A stretch of 10,184 nucleotides of DNA, taken from positions 1 to 10,184 of the forward strand of contig CALJUK010000234.1 in the NCBI GenBank assembly GCA_937975745.1, written 5' to 3'. The first letter of the stretch is position 1, and every line of letters begins with the position of its first letter. Positions 1 through 6,429 of this stretch are shown here, one piece after another. The notes beneath the pieces were generated by a model that was given only the letters and a program-made list of their open reading frames with translations, did no database searches and was not told the origin of the DNA. The DNA is from an uncultured Planctomycetaceae bacterium (GTDB lineage Bacteria > Planctomycetota > Planctomycetia > Planctomycetales > Planctomycetaceae). Made by a program: the position numbers and the translations under genes.

Positions 1-528
1 GTGGGGACGCTCTTCGACCTACGGACAAAGAACCCTACTGCGATGGAGTAAGAGTGTCGGGCTCGAACTGCTTCGTCATCTCGAAGATTCCGCAACCAAA
101 GTTGTTGCTGACCTCTTTGTCAATCAGTGGTCCTACGAGGTGCCCATCACAATTCACGGGATCTCCGTACCGGCCGAGTCCGATATGCTCGACTGTGTGC
201 AGGCACGAGAGCGAATCGCAACATTCAATGAGTTCGTGTCGCAGAGGAGACATCAAATCTCCCTGCACAAACGAGATGTTGTGCGACTCAACAAAAAGTG
301 GCCTGATATCGATCACACGAATGGGACGGTAGGATGCAACGTGCGCGCGAATCTGTCTTCCAGCCAAGGGTATGGTCTGCCAAACGGGAAAACGTTCGAT
401 GCTTGCCTTTGCTGTCGTTGAAATTTCCGCAGATTTCGCAAGTAGTTTGGAAGCCGTCGCATCAATCGCAGGTTGCGGTAAGGCTCTCTCACGACTCCTC
501 TGATCAGGACCGTCAGAAGCTGAAGCAT
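1..528 (-). pseudogene. Broken DUF268-family SAM-dependent methyltransferase, runs off the left edge
   Basis: Two minus-strand reading frames give successive parts of one DUF268-type protein. The piece from 528 to about 340 carries the N-terminal part, with a basic helix and the motif FPFGRPYPWLEDRF. The piece from about 365 to 38 carries AHVASYRPIRVIDIRPL, then SLSCLHTVEHIGLGRYGDP, which is the hallmark of this family. Between them the frame changes, and roughly 35-40 residues normally present (the stretch around GHYFHQD and DVGSR) are missing. Near position 55 the frame seems to slip again before the usual S(V/I)P(V/I)G strand. A deletion plus frameshifts make this a decayed gene. The family is thought to methylate during polysaccharide or glycan synthesis; that role is family knowledge and not seen here. 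It lies outside the transposon-end repeats, so it is probably host flank. Confidence 0.8.
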
Positions 529-670
529 TTGTCAGAGCATAGAGTTCCTGCTGGGTCTTGCTGGCTCGGTCTTTGGATGCCGTAGTGACCTCGTTTGTGG
601 AGTGCGCGCGGGAATGCGATTACGGCAGAACTCCCCCATCACCACCAAGGGATCCTCCAATGCCACTTAG
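529..670. other. No gene recognised between the methyltransferase remnant and the tRNA-like fragment
   Basis: No reading frame here shows a recognisable protein, and no convincing repeat or RNA structure was seen. It is presumably decayed host flank. Confidence 0.5.
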
Positions 671-712
671 TCCTCCCCCGATAGGACTCGAACCATACGA
701 CCCAGTGACCAA
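671..712 (-). pseudogene. Decayed 3' end of a tRNA gene (T-arm and acceptor strand)
   Basis: On the minus strand this stretch contains a perfect B-box/T-loop consensus, GGTTCGAGTCC, followed by CCTAT and a G-rich acceptor-like strand CGGGGGA. Upstream is a variable-loop-like TTGGTCACTGGGTCG. In an intact tRNA the T-stem would be GTAGG/CCTAT; here one extra T (GTATGG) breaks it. The 5' half (D-arm, anticodon arm, matching 5' acceptor) cannot be found in the adjoining 60 bp. The isotype is uncertain; the 3' part recalls tRNA-Asn or tRNA-Thr types. It may be a remnant of a tRNA used as an integration target by this or an older element. A chance B-box match remains possible. Confidence 0.45.
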
Positions 713-779
713 CACTTCGCGATGACGTTGCGAGGAGTTCCAACTTTCTCGTCTCTGAGCACCCATACGCTGATTCCGC

Positions 780-872
780 GACAACTTGTCCGTGGATTCT
801 AGTACGCATTGCGTACAACTGTGGCGGCGTTTGGACGCCGAATGGCCTGCGAATCAGGCAGTTTACGCCGCC
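780..872. repeat. Cluster of small palindromes at the outer side of the transposon end
   Basis: Four inverted repeats follow each other. Positions 780-790 read GACAA-C-TTGTC. Positions 802-816 read GTACGCA-T-TGCGTAC, a perfect 7-bp arm palindrome with a 1-nt centre. Positions 825-840 read CGGCGT-TTGG-ACGCCG, a 6-bp stem hairpin. A wider 8-bp pair, GGCGGCGT at 823-830 and ACGCCGCC at 865-872, encloses the last one. The exact transposon terminus probably falls in or near this cluster. Candidate 5'-TGT termini are at 787-789 and 820-822; the second continues TGTGGCGGCG, similar to the first bases of Tn7 (TGTGGGCGG). Neither has the first binding site at the usual short distance, so the terminus is not settled. 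Confidence 0.6.
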
Positions 873-1088
873 GGAACCCGCTACAGTGAAACGCAGCGCG
901 CTCTAGCCAGGAAGTTTGTGGAAAATGACAGGAAGTTTGTAGAACACCAACTTTGGTGGGAGACATAAAGTTTGCGACGCACAGCCTTGCACACCAATGA
1001 CTTAGGCCCACGTGAGACACAATGTCTGCAACGGCTGAGACACAAACTCTGAGTTTTTCCACTGCTTGAGACATAAAGTCTGAGCCGC
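853..1088 (+). repeat. Array of about seven direct repeats, likely TnsB-binding sites of the transposon end
   Basis: Copies of GACAnnAAGTyTG, all in the same orientation, begin at about 853 (weak: ATCAGGCAGTTTA), 906 (GCCAGGAAGTTTG), 927 (GACAGGAAGTTTG), 962 (GACATAAAGTTTG), 1016 (GACACAATGTCTG), 1039 (GACACAAACTCTG) and 1070 (GACATAAAGTCTG). The last four are preceded by GA, giving GAGACA. Spacings are about 53, 21, 35, 54, 23 and 31 bp. The core closely resembles the Tn7 TnsB site GACAATAAAGTC, and the copies read inward toward the tns genes, as Tn7 sites do. Irregular spacing and mixed strong and weak copies are normal for Tn7-like ends. No believable gene lies in the region. Confidence 0.8.
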
Positions 1089-1133
1089 TGCAAAGCTTAC
1101 TCGAATTCGGGGCATTTCGCACTGGCCACCGCG

Positions 1134-2216
1134 TCATGTCGATGTCAAAACGAGTTCCCGTTCAGTGCCATCGCTCGGCTGGGTCAATGCCACAGTGTTC
1201 GAGAAATTGTCGATCTGCCGGGTTGGGACATTGATGGGCAAGGGTCGCTCTCGGGGCGCCCGCCACGACAGCGCAGCCAATGGGCTCTCAATCGCACGTT
1301 GCGACGCTTCGTGGAGTTCTCGCCGTCGACGCTCGGACTGGAGTGTCTGCTGGAGTTGTCCAAGTTGCCGCTGAGCAGCAATTGAATCTCGTTTTCTGCC
1401 GTCTCTGTTCTTCTCGCGCTCGACTCGGTTGCGGTGCTTCTCTTCTGCGAGCGCGATGCGGCGTTCTGCGACATCCTGCTCTCTGAGTTCCAGCTCGCAA
1501 CGGTGCTGGAATTTTTCGCGTTCCAGTTCAATCCGTTTTTTCGCAAGTTCGTGGTCGAGAAGCATATTCGTGAATCGAATTGAGTCTCGAGCATCCTGGA
1601 TCGGCATTTCCAGCACTGCACGTGCTTTGGTGTTCAGCGATTCTTCCAACGAGTGAAGTCGCGATGCATCGATCGTGAGTTCCGGTGGGTCTGGCGCAAG
1701 GAGAACTGACGCCACCGTAGGACCACCGTAAAATGCTCTTCTGTATCGCGCAGCCTGCTCGTATCGACCGGCGTTTCGTTCTGGTGCCATGACGTAAGCA
1801 TCGATCCATGATGTGGCGTTGCGATTGGCCTCAATGTCGAAGAAGAGGGCTCGCACATAACCAACCAGAGAAACGTCGAGAGCGGTTTGGCTGGCAATAG
1901 CTTCGTCATCGCAATTGCCAAGCACGAGTATCGTGAACGACTCGCGAAGCGGACTGCTGTACCAGAAGGACTCGGCGGCAGCAAACAATTGATTACGGTC
2001 CGATGCGCTTTCAGGACCAAACTCATCGCAGTCAGAGAGAAAACGTGCCGCATCACGGACTACATCATCGGGGATTTCACGCAAACAGCTCTCAGGTGCA
2101 GCATGCAGCGCATTGGCGAGACGCCATCTCCAGTCTGGGCCACTTCGGCTTCGGTAGATCGATCGCGCCTGCTCAATTGCAGAGTCACGAGGTGAGAAGT
2201 TTTCTGTTTCCTTCAT
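1134..2216 (-). CDS. Unknown cargo protein F with long charged coiled coil
   Basis: A 360-residue protein, last gene of the minus-strand cargo operon. The start at 2216 was chosen because its ATG overlaps the stop of the upstream gene as ATGA; a longer reading to 2390 would run through that gene. Residues 1-175 look globular, with a hydrophobic core around 95-130 (ILVLGNC, VGYVRALFFDIEA) and a Trp-containing helix near 137. Residues 180-305 are dense in Glu, Arg, Lys and Gln with heptad-like spacing (KKRIELEREKFQHRCELELR), which predicts a long coiled coil. The last 50 residues look disordered. There is no signal peptide and no membrane segment, so it is probably cytoplasmic and may oligomerise or act as a scaffold. 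I do not recognise the family. The stop lies about 45 bp inside the innermost end repeat, so the operon is transcribed out toward the transposon end. Confidence 0.8.
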   Translation of the reverse strand: MKETENFSPRDSAIEQARSIYRSRSGPDWRWRLANALHAAPESCLREIPDDVVRDAARFLSDCDEFGPESASDRNQLFAAAESFWYSSPLRESFTILVLGNCDDEAIASQTALDVSLVGYVRALFFDIEANRNATSWIDAYVMAPERNAGRYEQAARYRRAFYGGPTVASVLLAPDPPELTIDASRLHSLEESLNTKARAVLEMPIQDARDSIRFTNMLLDHELAKKRIELEREKFQHRCELELREQDVAERRIALAEEKHRNRVEREKNRDGRKRDSIAAQRQLGQLQQTLQSERRRRELHEASQRAIESPLAALSWRAPRERPLPINVPTRQIDNFSNTVALTQPSDGTERELVLTST

Positions 2217-2689
2217 GATCTGTCTCCATCCGGAAGGAATTCCTCCCTCGTGCCGTCCAAATTCCATGCCTCGGAGGTAGTCCGCCAACCTCGGATTTCC
2301 GTCCCCTTCAGGTGCAGGCCAACTGAAGTGAGTTCGTCGTTGAACTGGCGACGTGTCTCTCGGAGAGCCGACCTGACTGCCTGTCGACACTGGGCAAGCG
2401 ACAGTTGCTCACGATGGTGCTGCTGCGCAACCGCGAGTGCCTCCCGCACAATTGCCACAGTCTTCTGATCTGCACCGAGGTAAAGCGATCGCTGTTGACA
2501 ATCGATTCGGTAGGAAAGCCTGAAATATGGCCCGAGCCGGCGCCCTCGATAACTGCGCCATGTCGTTTGGACGCTGCCCTGGCAGCAAAACAAATCCGGC
2601 CGGTCACGAATCAAAGAGACCGCGATCCTCGCTTTTTGGTCAACAGATTCGAGTTTTTCCAGGATCGCATCCCATCGCGAGTTCGACAT
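2213..2689 (-). CDS. Small cargo protein E, paralogue of gene B (DUF6788-like layout)
   Basis: A 158-residue soluble protein. Residues 37-75 read as a small beta-rich segment with GSVQTTW, GPYFRLSYR and RSLYLG, recalling the DUF6788 pattern (GS, then GPYY-L-YR, then a basic strand). A helical basic segment follows at about 75-120. Residues 54-133 align with residues 50-128 of gene B: both have a Y-(K/R)-L-x-(F/Y)-R strand, an LG turn, an A/V-rich VREAL or VRRAL helix, RR-x-x-N, then VG and GxEIR. It starts 2 nt after the stop of gene D and ends in an ATGA overlap with gene F, so the three are translationally linked. Binding to nucleic acid is a guess from the basic charge and the DUF6788 resemblance. 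Confidence 0.8.
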   Translation of the reverse strand: MSNSRWDAILEKLESVDQKARIAVSLIRDRPDLFCCQGSVQTTWRSYRGRRLGPYFRLSYRIDCQQRSLYLGADQKTVAIVREALAVAQQHHREQLSLAQCRQAVRSALRETRRQFNDELTSVGLHLKGTEIRGWRTTSEAWNLDGTREEFLPDGDRS

Positions 2690-2691
2690 GA

Positions 2692-3123
2692 CTATACCAT
2701 TTCATTACTGCTTCTCTGGATCGGGTCGTATCCACCCGGAAGTGCGCCGTGCCGTTCCCGAAAGTCCTGGATTCGCACCCAGAATGCACTCGCCTTCGAT
2801 TTGGCGGCGACCACTTTCAACAGGCGCGAAACCTTGGCGTCACGCTCCTGACGTGACTCCGGGCTACTGTCGACCTGCATGAATTCACGGCCAATCTCGA
2901 ACATTTCGAGAACTTCGAGCCACATGAATTGCACGATCGTCGTCCCGGTCGTTTGCTCAAGCCCCGGTTTCGCGCGCAACACGAGTTCTTCATACGCCGG
3001 ACTGACCAGCGTTGAAATCGCTGTGCGCAGATCAGCCGGCAGAGCACTGAAATCAACACCTTCCGGGATCCAGTATGGACGAACTGGGGGTCCGTGGTTG
3101 GACCGATTTAGATTCTCATCCAT
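2692..3123 (-). CDS. Small cargo protein D of unknown function
   Basis: A 143-residue protein. The ATG at 3123 is preceded on the minus strand by CGGAGAG about 10 nt upstream, a fair ribosome binding site. Residues 20-40 are a proline-bounded segment (PEGVDFSALPADLR), then residues 42-82 form an amphipathic helical stretch with YEELVLRA and VQFMWLEVLEMFEIG. A basic helix follows at 98-125 (LLKVVAAKSK, WVRIQDFRER). There is no cysteine cluster, signal peptide or membrane helix. I cannot name a family; the helical make-up suits a small adaptor or partner of its neighbours. It is followed after 2 nt by gene E. Confidence 0.75.
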   Translation of the reverse strand: MDENLNRSNHGPPVRPYWIPEGVDFSALPADLRTAISTLVSPAYEELVLRAKPGLEQTTGTTIVQFMWLEVLEMFEIGREFMQVDSSPESRQERDAKVSRLLKVVAAKSKASAFWVRIQDFRERHGALPGGYDPIQRSSNEMV

Positions 3124-3279
3124 GGCTGTCTCTCCGATTCATAGTTGAATGCAAACTGGTCTCATCATTCAGCAATGGGTGCCCTCTGGGTCTCAGCACG
3201 GTCGTTCGGCCAGGTATCAGATCGCCGTTTCTTCGCTGTAGGCCGTTTGCTGGCAAGACGGTCCAACTGGCAGCCCCGG

Positions 3280-3732
3280 CTATCCGGCACGCTTGCCAGC
3301 GAGCTCCTCCAGCCGCACATCCAATCGAGCCAAACGTTCTGTTTGCTGAACGGTCTTCAGATAGATTTGCAGAGCCGGCATCAGCGTCCGGAGTCGGTCC
3401 GAACGATCTGCATCCAGCGCGAGGTTTTCGTCGAGCGCCTGCTTGAGTTCGTGACACATTTCGAGCAGGTCGCTCGCAACCGGGCCGAGACACGCTCGAA
3501 GCGTGTCCGGCGAATCGAGCGCCGACTCCAGATGTTTTTGAATCCGACTCCGTCGCTTCCGTGACAGCCGCGTCGACTCGTTCGGAGATGTCTCGCTGCG
3601 AGCTGCTCCTTCGCCGGATGCCGGGTCTGTCAAGTTGATTTCCGAATTGGTCACGTTCGTGTTCCTCCGTGTCACTTTGCCCGCCGGCGATAACTTTCTC
3701 GCCAGCATTCTCAATCTCCGTCCTGCTCTCAC
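3280..3732 (-). CDS. Small helical cargo protein C (GTG start), overlapping the tail of the gene B frame
   Basis: A 150-residue reading frame with a much more protein-like make-up than the frame it overlaps. Residues 54-100 contain RKRRSRIQKHLESALDS and DLLEMCHELKQALDENLAL, and residues 108-147 form an amphipathic helix (LRTLMPALQIYLKTVQQTER, then LDVRLEELAGK) likely to be a coiled coil. An in-frame stop lies seven codons upstream, so the earliest start is GTG at 3732, with AGGA about 9 nt before it; ATG at 3708 is the alternative. After its stop at 3280 the next frame encodes a plausible basic tail (LASKRPTAKKRRSD) ending at 3169, so a one-base slip may have shortened the gene. Function unknown. 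Confidence 0.65.
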   Translation of the reverse strand: MRAGRRLRMLARKLSPAGKVTRRNTNVTNSEINLTDPASGEGAARSETSPNESTRLSRKRRSRIQKHLESALDSPDTLRACLGPVASDLLEMCHELKQALDENLALDADRSDRLRTLMPALQIYLKTVQQTERLARLDVRLEELAGKRAG

Positions 3733-4153
3733 AGGATGCGGTCCTGATCACATCCGTCTGCCGTCTGCGAATCTCACTTCCATGGAAATAAAAGCCAACT
3801 TCAACGAGAACGGGATTTAGTAAGCGGCGCGATTCCCTCAAGAGTCGAGCTGCGCGTGCCACACTCTGCCGTAGTTGTTGACGTGCTCGCGTCTTGTGTT
3901 GATAAACATCCAAGGCACGTCGCACTTCCTCAGCGTGCCGGGAACAGTTTCCGAGCCCGCGCACTATCTGACGGCCACCACAGCGAAAGCGGAGCTTGTA
4001 ATAGATCCCGGAACTTCGATGCTCGACTGAAACGAAACCCTGGGCCGACAACGACGCAAGTTCAGCCTGGGTCAGATTCAACTGCCGAAGTAGCTCAAGA
4101 CCGTCACAGTTCGGCAGTGGAGCGAACTTGCGTGCAGAATCATCAGCCATCAT
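3733..4153 (-). CDS. Cargo protein B, paralogue of gene E; true 3' end uncertain
   Basis: The start overlaps the stop of gene A as ATGA (4153-4150); a second ATG follows at once. Residues 15-45 resemble a small helical segment (LLRQLNLTQAELASLSAQG). Residues 50-128 match gene E: YYKLRFRCGGRQ, then LGNCSRHAEEVRRAL, an Arg-rich helix, and VGFYFHGSEIRRR. The frame stays open to 3116, giving a nominal 345 residues, but beyond residue ~140 it is rich in Arg, Ser, Gly and Ala with no plausible fold, and overlaps the convincing frame of gene C. The coordinate given marks the part I trust, not a stop codon. Either the original stop was lost or B and C are joined by a frameshift. The family resembles DUF6788; function unknown. 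Confidence 0.6.
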
Positions 4154-5367
4154 CGCGAGACCTCCCGATAAATCCCGAGAATCTGCGACACCAACTGCTG
4201 AGTTTTCGCCGCACCGTCAACGCCAGGCTGTTGATTCTGCCGTCGTCCTTTGATGGCCCAATTCGCCTCTCTAACCAGCGTGCTCCTGGCGTGAAATTCC
4301 GACATCAGATCCGCCGCTGCAACAAGAAGCGCACAACGCATTGGATCCCGCACATCGCGAGCTTCGTCAAGCAACCGCTGTGTCACCTCGACATCGAAGA
4401 GGTCGTCCAGTTGCTGAAGTTTTGCGGAAATCGTCCGCTGCAAATCTCCAACGAACTCGGAACGACGGACTTCGGACGCCAGCTCGGCCTTTGCCCTGGC
4501 GTACGTGTCAGGCTTCGACACACTTCGGGTAATGGATGAAGCGGATCGGCTTGATCCGAAAACACTCTCTCGGATGAAGCTATGTGTGAGCTGTTCGTCC
4601 TGAATATCTACTGCGGAGCGTATGGCCTCGACTTCCTTTGTAGACGGACGCCAGACCGATACGCTGCTTGAATCGAAACCGAGGACGTGTTCAGCTCGTT
4701 CCATCAGAGTTTGCAGACCCTGCAGCTCGTCCGTTTCTTCCCGGCGCAGCGAAGCAACCTTCCAACCGGCCAGTACAATTCGGACCTGCTGACGCGCGAT
4801 GTCGGCCCGCTGCTTCCCGCCCGGTTCTCCGAGCGGGTCATCTTTCGGCCGTCCGAACAGGAGTCGAAGCTGCTCGCCCTTCATTGCAGCAAGGCCTGTC
4901 GCAGTGGTCGCCGGAATTCGCAACGCCTTGAGCACAGCCAAGTCTGTAAATGTGAAAGCAACAACGATTCGCCGCTTCAGCGAAGATGCAGCTGACTTCG
5001 TTCCGGCATCGCTGAGACACTGGAACAGCTCGGGCTCGCTTGAAACAGGCAAAATTCCTGTGGGTGTCACCAGCCGGTGAGGGATTGCGCAGTCACTACT
5101 GAACGATGCCGCGAGAGGAGTCTGCGGGTTGTTCAGTTGCGGGCTGAGTACAACATCACCGCCTTCCGATTTTACAAGCAGGCCATGCCGCAAAAGAATT
5201 GCCGCGTCGAATTCAGCTTCCAACGCCAGACGCAGATCGGCGGGATCGCAGGCGAGACGTACGACGCTGACGTCAGGGGCGAGAAAACGCCAACGAGGTG
5301 GGAGTGGCAATCGTTCCGTCCTGGCAAGAATCCAGCCAAGCACCGAGTTGACAATCGAGTCTTCCAT
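4150..5367 (-). CDS. Cargo protein A, unknown, possible degenerate Toprim-like segment
   Basis: A 405-residue protein, first gene of the cargo operon. The ATG at 5367 (MEDSIVNSVLGWIL) was preferred over a possible ATG at 5478, because the latter would overlap the divergent regulator start and leave no promoter. The sequence begins with a hydrophobic helix and an LPLPPRWRFLAPD segment. Around residues 130-205 there is an alternating strand/helix pattern: KRRIVVAFTFTDLAVLKALR, then IPATTATGLAAMKGEQLRLL, then QVRIVLAGWKVASL. This recalls a Toprim fold as in primase-like proteins, but the usual EG and DxD residues are absent. The last 200 residues are helical and charged. The resemblance is weak and the gene is best called unknown. 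It ends in an ATGA overlap with gene B. Expression is probably controlled by the divergent regulator. Confidence 0.75.
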   Translation of the reverse strand: MEDSIVNSVLGWILARTERLPLPPRWRFLAPDVSVVRLACDPADLRLALEAEFDAAILLRHGLLVKSEGGDVVLSPQLNNPQTPLAASFSSDCAIPHRLVTPTGILPVSSEPELFQCLSDAGTKSAASSLKRRIVVAFTFTDLAVLKALRIPATTATGLAAMKGEQLRLLFGRPKDDPLGEPGGKQRADIARQQVRIVLAGWKVASLRREETDELQGLQTLMERAEHVLGFDSSSVSVWRPSTKEVEAIRSAVDIQDEQLTHSFIRESVFGSSRSASSITRSVSKPDTYARAKAELASEVRRSEFVGDLQRTISAKLQQLDDLFDVEVTQRLLDEARDVRDPMRCALLVAAADLMSEFHARSTLVREANWAIKGRRQNQQPGVDGAAKTQQLVSQILGIYREVSR

Positions 5368-5476
5368 GACGTTTCGCTTGAGAATATGTAAACGTTTCGC
5401 GTACCCTTTTATGTTACCCTGCAACCACAGTGTGTCAAGCCCCCGTGAGAAAACATCAAGTCTTCCGAGAGTCTCC
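5368..5476. promoter_or_regulatory. Divergent promoter/operator region with a 9-bp direct repeat
   Basis: These 109 bp separate the starts of cargo gene A (minus) and the regulator (plus). ACGTTTCGC occurs at 5369-5377 and again at 5392-5400, 23 bp apart, about two helical turns, with the first copy touching the gene A start codon. The second copy sits in AAACGTTT, itself a palindrome. The AT-rich stretch 5380-5415 suits a promoter, but no clean -35/-10 pair was identified. The repeat is a candidate operator for the adjacent regulator. Confidence 0.5.
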
Positions 5477-6121
5477 ATGACCGATTCCGATTCAAATCTG
5501 AGCCGTCAACGATTCGAACACCTGCTGTGTCGCCTTGCTGAGCAGGGTCTCACGCAGCGAGAGATCGCGGAACGAGTCAAGATTCCGTCTCAGTATGTTT
5601 CCAACATCAAAAACGGGCACCGACCCCTGACGGAACTGTTGGCGAGGCGATTCGGAGCCGTTTTTCGATGCAACTACGAGTGGCTGCTCGGAAACTCGGA
5701 CGAAATGGATGAGCCGGTCGTCGGAGCAACGACTTCAGAGTCAACCGGTCGCTGGGTTCCGGTGCTGGATCAACTGATCGAGGGAGATCCGCAGTCGAAT
5801 GAGCGCTGGGATGGCAGTTTTGCTGAATTGAGCGGCGCTGCTGCAGCGCGAATTCGGAATTGCCGGCATCCTTATGTCCTGCGATGTCCCGTAGACGATA
5901 CTCGGGAACGAGTTCGTCAGCGCGATCTGCTGCTGATCTCCCAGGAAGCGCGAGAGGACGCAGAGATTCATGTTGTGCGCTACCGAAAACGACTGTTCCT
6001 TGTTCGAATTGATGAAGAAGGACGTCGTCAACGCGTTAATGACGGACAATATCTGGCTGAGGATTGCGTCGAAGTCGCGCACTGCACGGGAATCGTCTGG
6101 TCATCGATGACTGACGGCTGA
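5477..6121 (+). CDS. Xre/cI-like transcriptional regulator with inactive S24-like C-terminal domain
   Basis: A 214-residue protein. The ATG at 5477 begins MTDSDSNLSRQRF; upstream in-frame codons lie inside cargo gene A. Residues 11-60 form an Xre helix-turn-helix: LTQREIAERVKIPSQYVSNI is the typical helix 2-3 unit, followed by NGHRPLTELLARRF. Residues 61-73 (YEWLLGN) are the common end of such domains. Residues 93-212 have the layout of LexA/cI S24 domains: VPVLDQLIEGDP, later RVRQRDLLLIS, IHVVRYRKRLFLVRI, then a C-terminal strand. The catalytic site is missing: where GDSM is expected there is VDDT (139-142), and the Lys position reads FLVRI. It should therefore not self-cleave, and may bind DNA as a stable dimer. 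It probably controls the divergent cargo operon and perhaps the Ku-tns operon. Xre regulators in Tn7-like elements are known from type I-F3 CASTs. Confidence 0.8.
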   Translation: MTDSDSNLSRQRFEHLLCRLAEQGLTQREIAERVKIPSQYVSNIKNGHRPLTELLARRFGAVFRCNYEWLLGNSDEMDEPVVGATTSESTGRWVPVLDQLIEGDPQSNERWDGSFAELSGAAAARIRNCRHPYVLRCPVDDTRERVRQRDLLLISQEAREDAEIHVVRYRKRLFLVRIDEEGRRQRVNDGQYLAEDCVEVAHCTGIVWSSMTDG

Positions 6122-6429
6122 TTCGCGTCGTGTTTTGAATAGATTCACGGCCTCCGACGCTCTGGAAAACTTGATCCGGGGCGGTTTTCCTGCTGTTTCA
6201 CTGCACAGCGAACCTGGAGCGGTTCCACAGTGAATGAACCCTCAAAAAACAGGAAAATCGGGGCATTATGAAGTAGAGAGCCCCGGATTATCTCTCCCGA
6301 ATTCGACCCGCAGATGTTCGACACCGCTCATCTATTTCCACTGCCTGGGTTCGATTCACTGTCCGGATCCCGCCGAGCAGCTTTCGCCGGTGTGACGTTC
6401 ACCCACTCACCCATTCGGAGGAAACGCGT
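6122..6429. promoter_or_regulatory. 308-bp intergenic region with nested palindrome, leading to Ku-tnsABC
   Basis: No gene is seen. A nested inverted structure spans 6185-6257: TTTTCCTG at 6185-6192 pairs with CAGGAAAA at 6250-6257, TTCACTG at 6197-6203 with CAGTGAA at 6228-6234, and GAACC at 6210-6214 with GGTTC at 6221-6225. A second hairpin joins GGGGC (6260-6264) to GCCCC (6280-6284). TTCACTG occurs again at 6355-6361, so it may be a regulator-binding sequence; the same 7-mer in inverse form is at 884-890 beside the transposon-end repeats. The region may hold a terminator for the regulator gene and the promoter of the Ku-tns operon. It ends in a strong ribosome binding site, GGAGG at 6417-6421, 8 nt before the Ku start. 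Confidence 0.55.

Noticed and set aside
853..1088. CRISPR array
   Set aside because: Repeats are short, degenerate and unevenly spaced, with no constant 28-37 bp repeat; they fit TnsB sites.
799..1137. Open frames across the end-repeat region
   Set aside because: They read through the direct repeats, have odd composition and no ribosome binding site; the DNA is better explained as a transposon end.
2217..2390. Longer start for cargo gene F
   Set aside because: It would overlap gene E by 178 bp, whereas the ATG at 2216 forms the typical ATGA junction.
3856..4539. Plus-strand frame of 227 codons opposite cargo genes A and B
   Set aside because: It crosses the ATGA junction of two minus-strand genes and has a shadow-like composition.
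5368..5478. Longer start for cargo gene A
   Set aside because: It would overlap the regulator start and remove the divergent promoter; the added residues do not look conserved.
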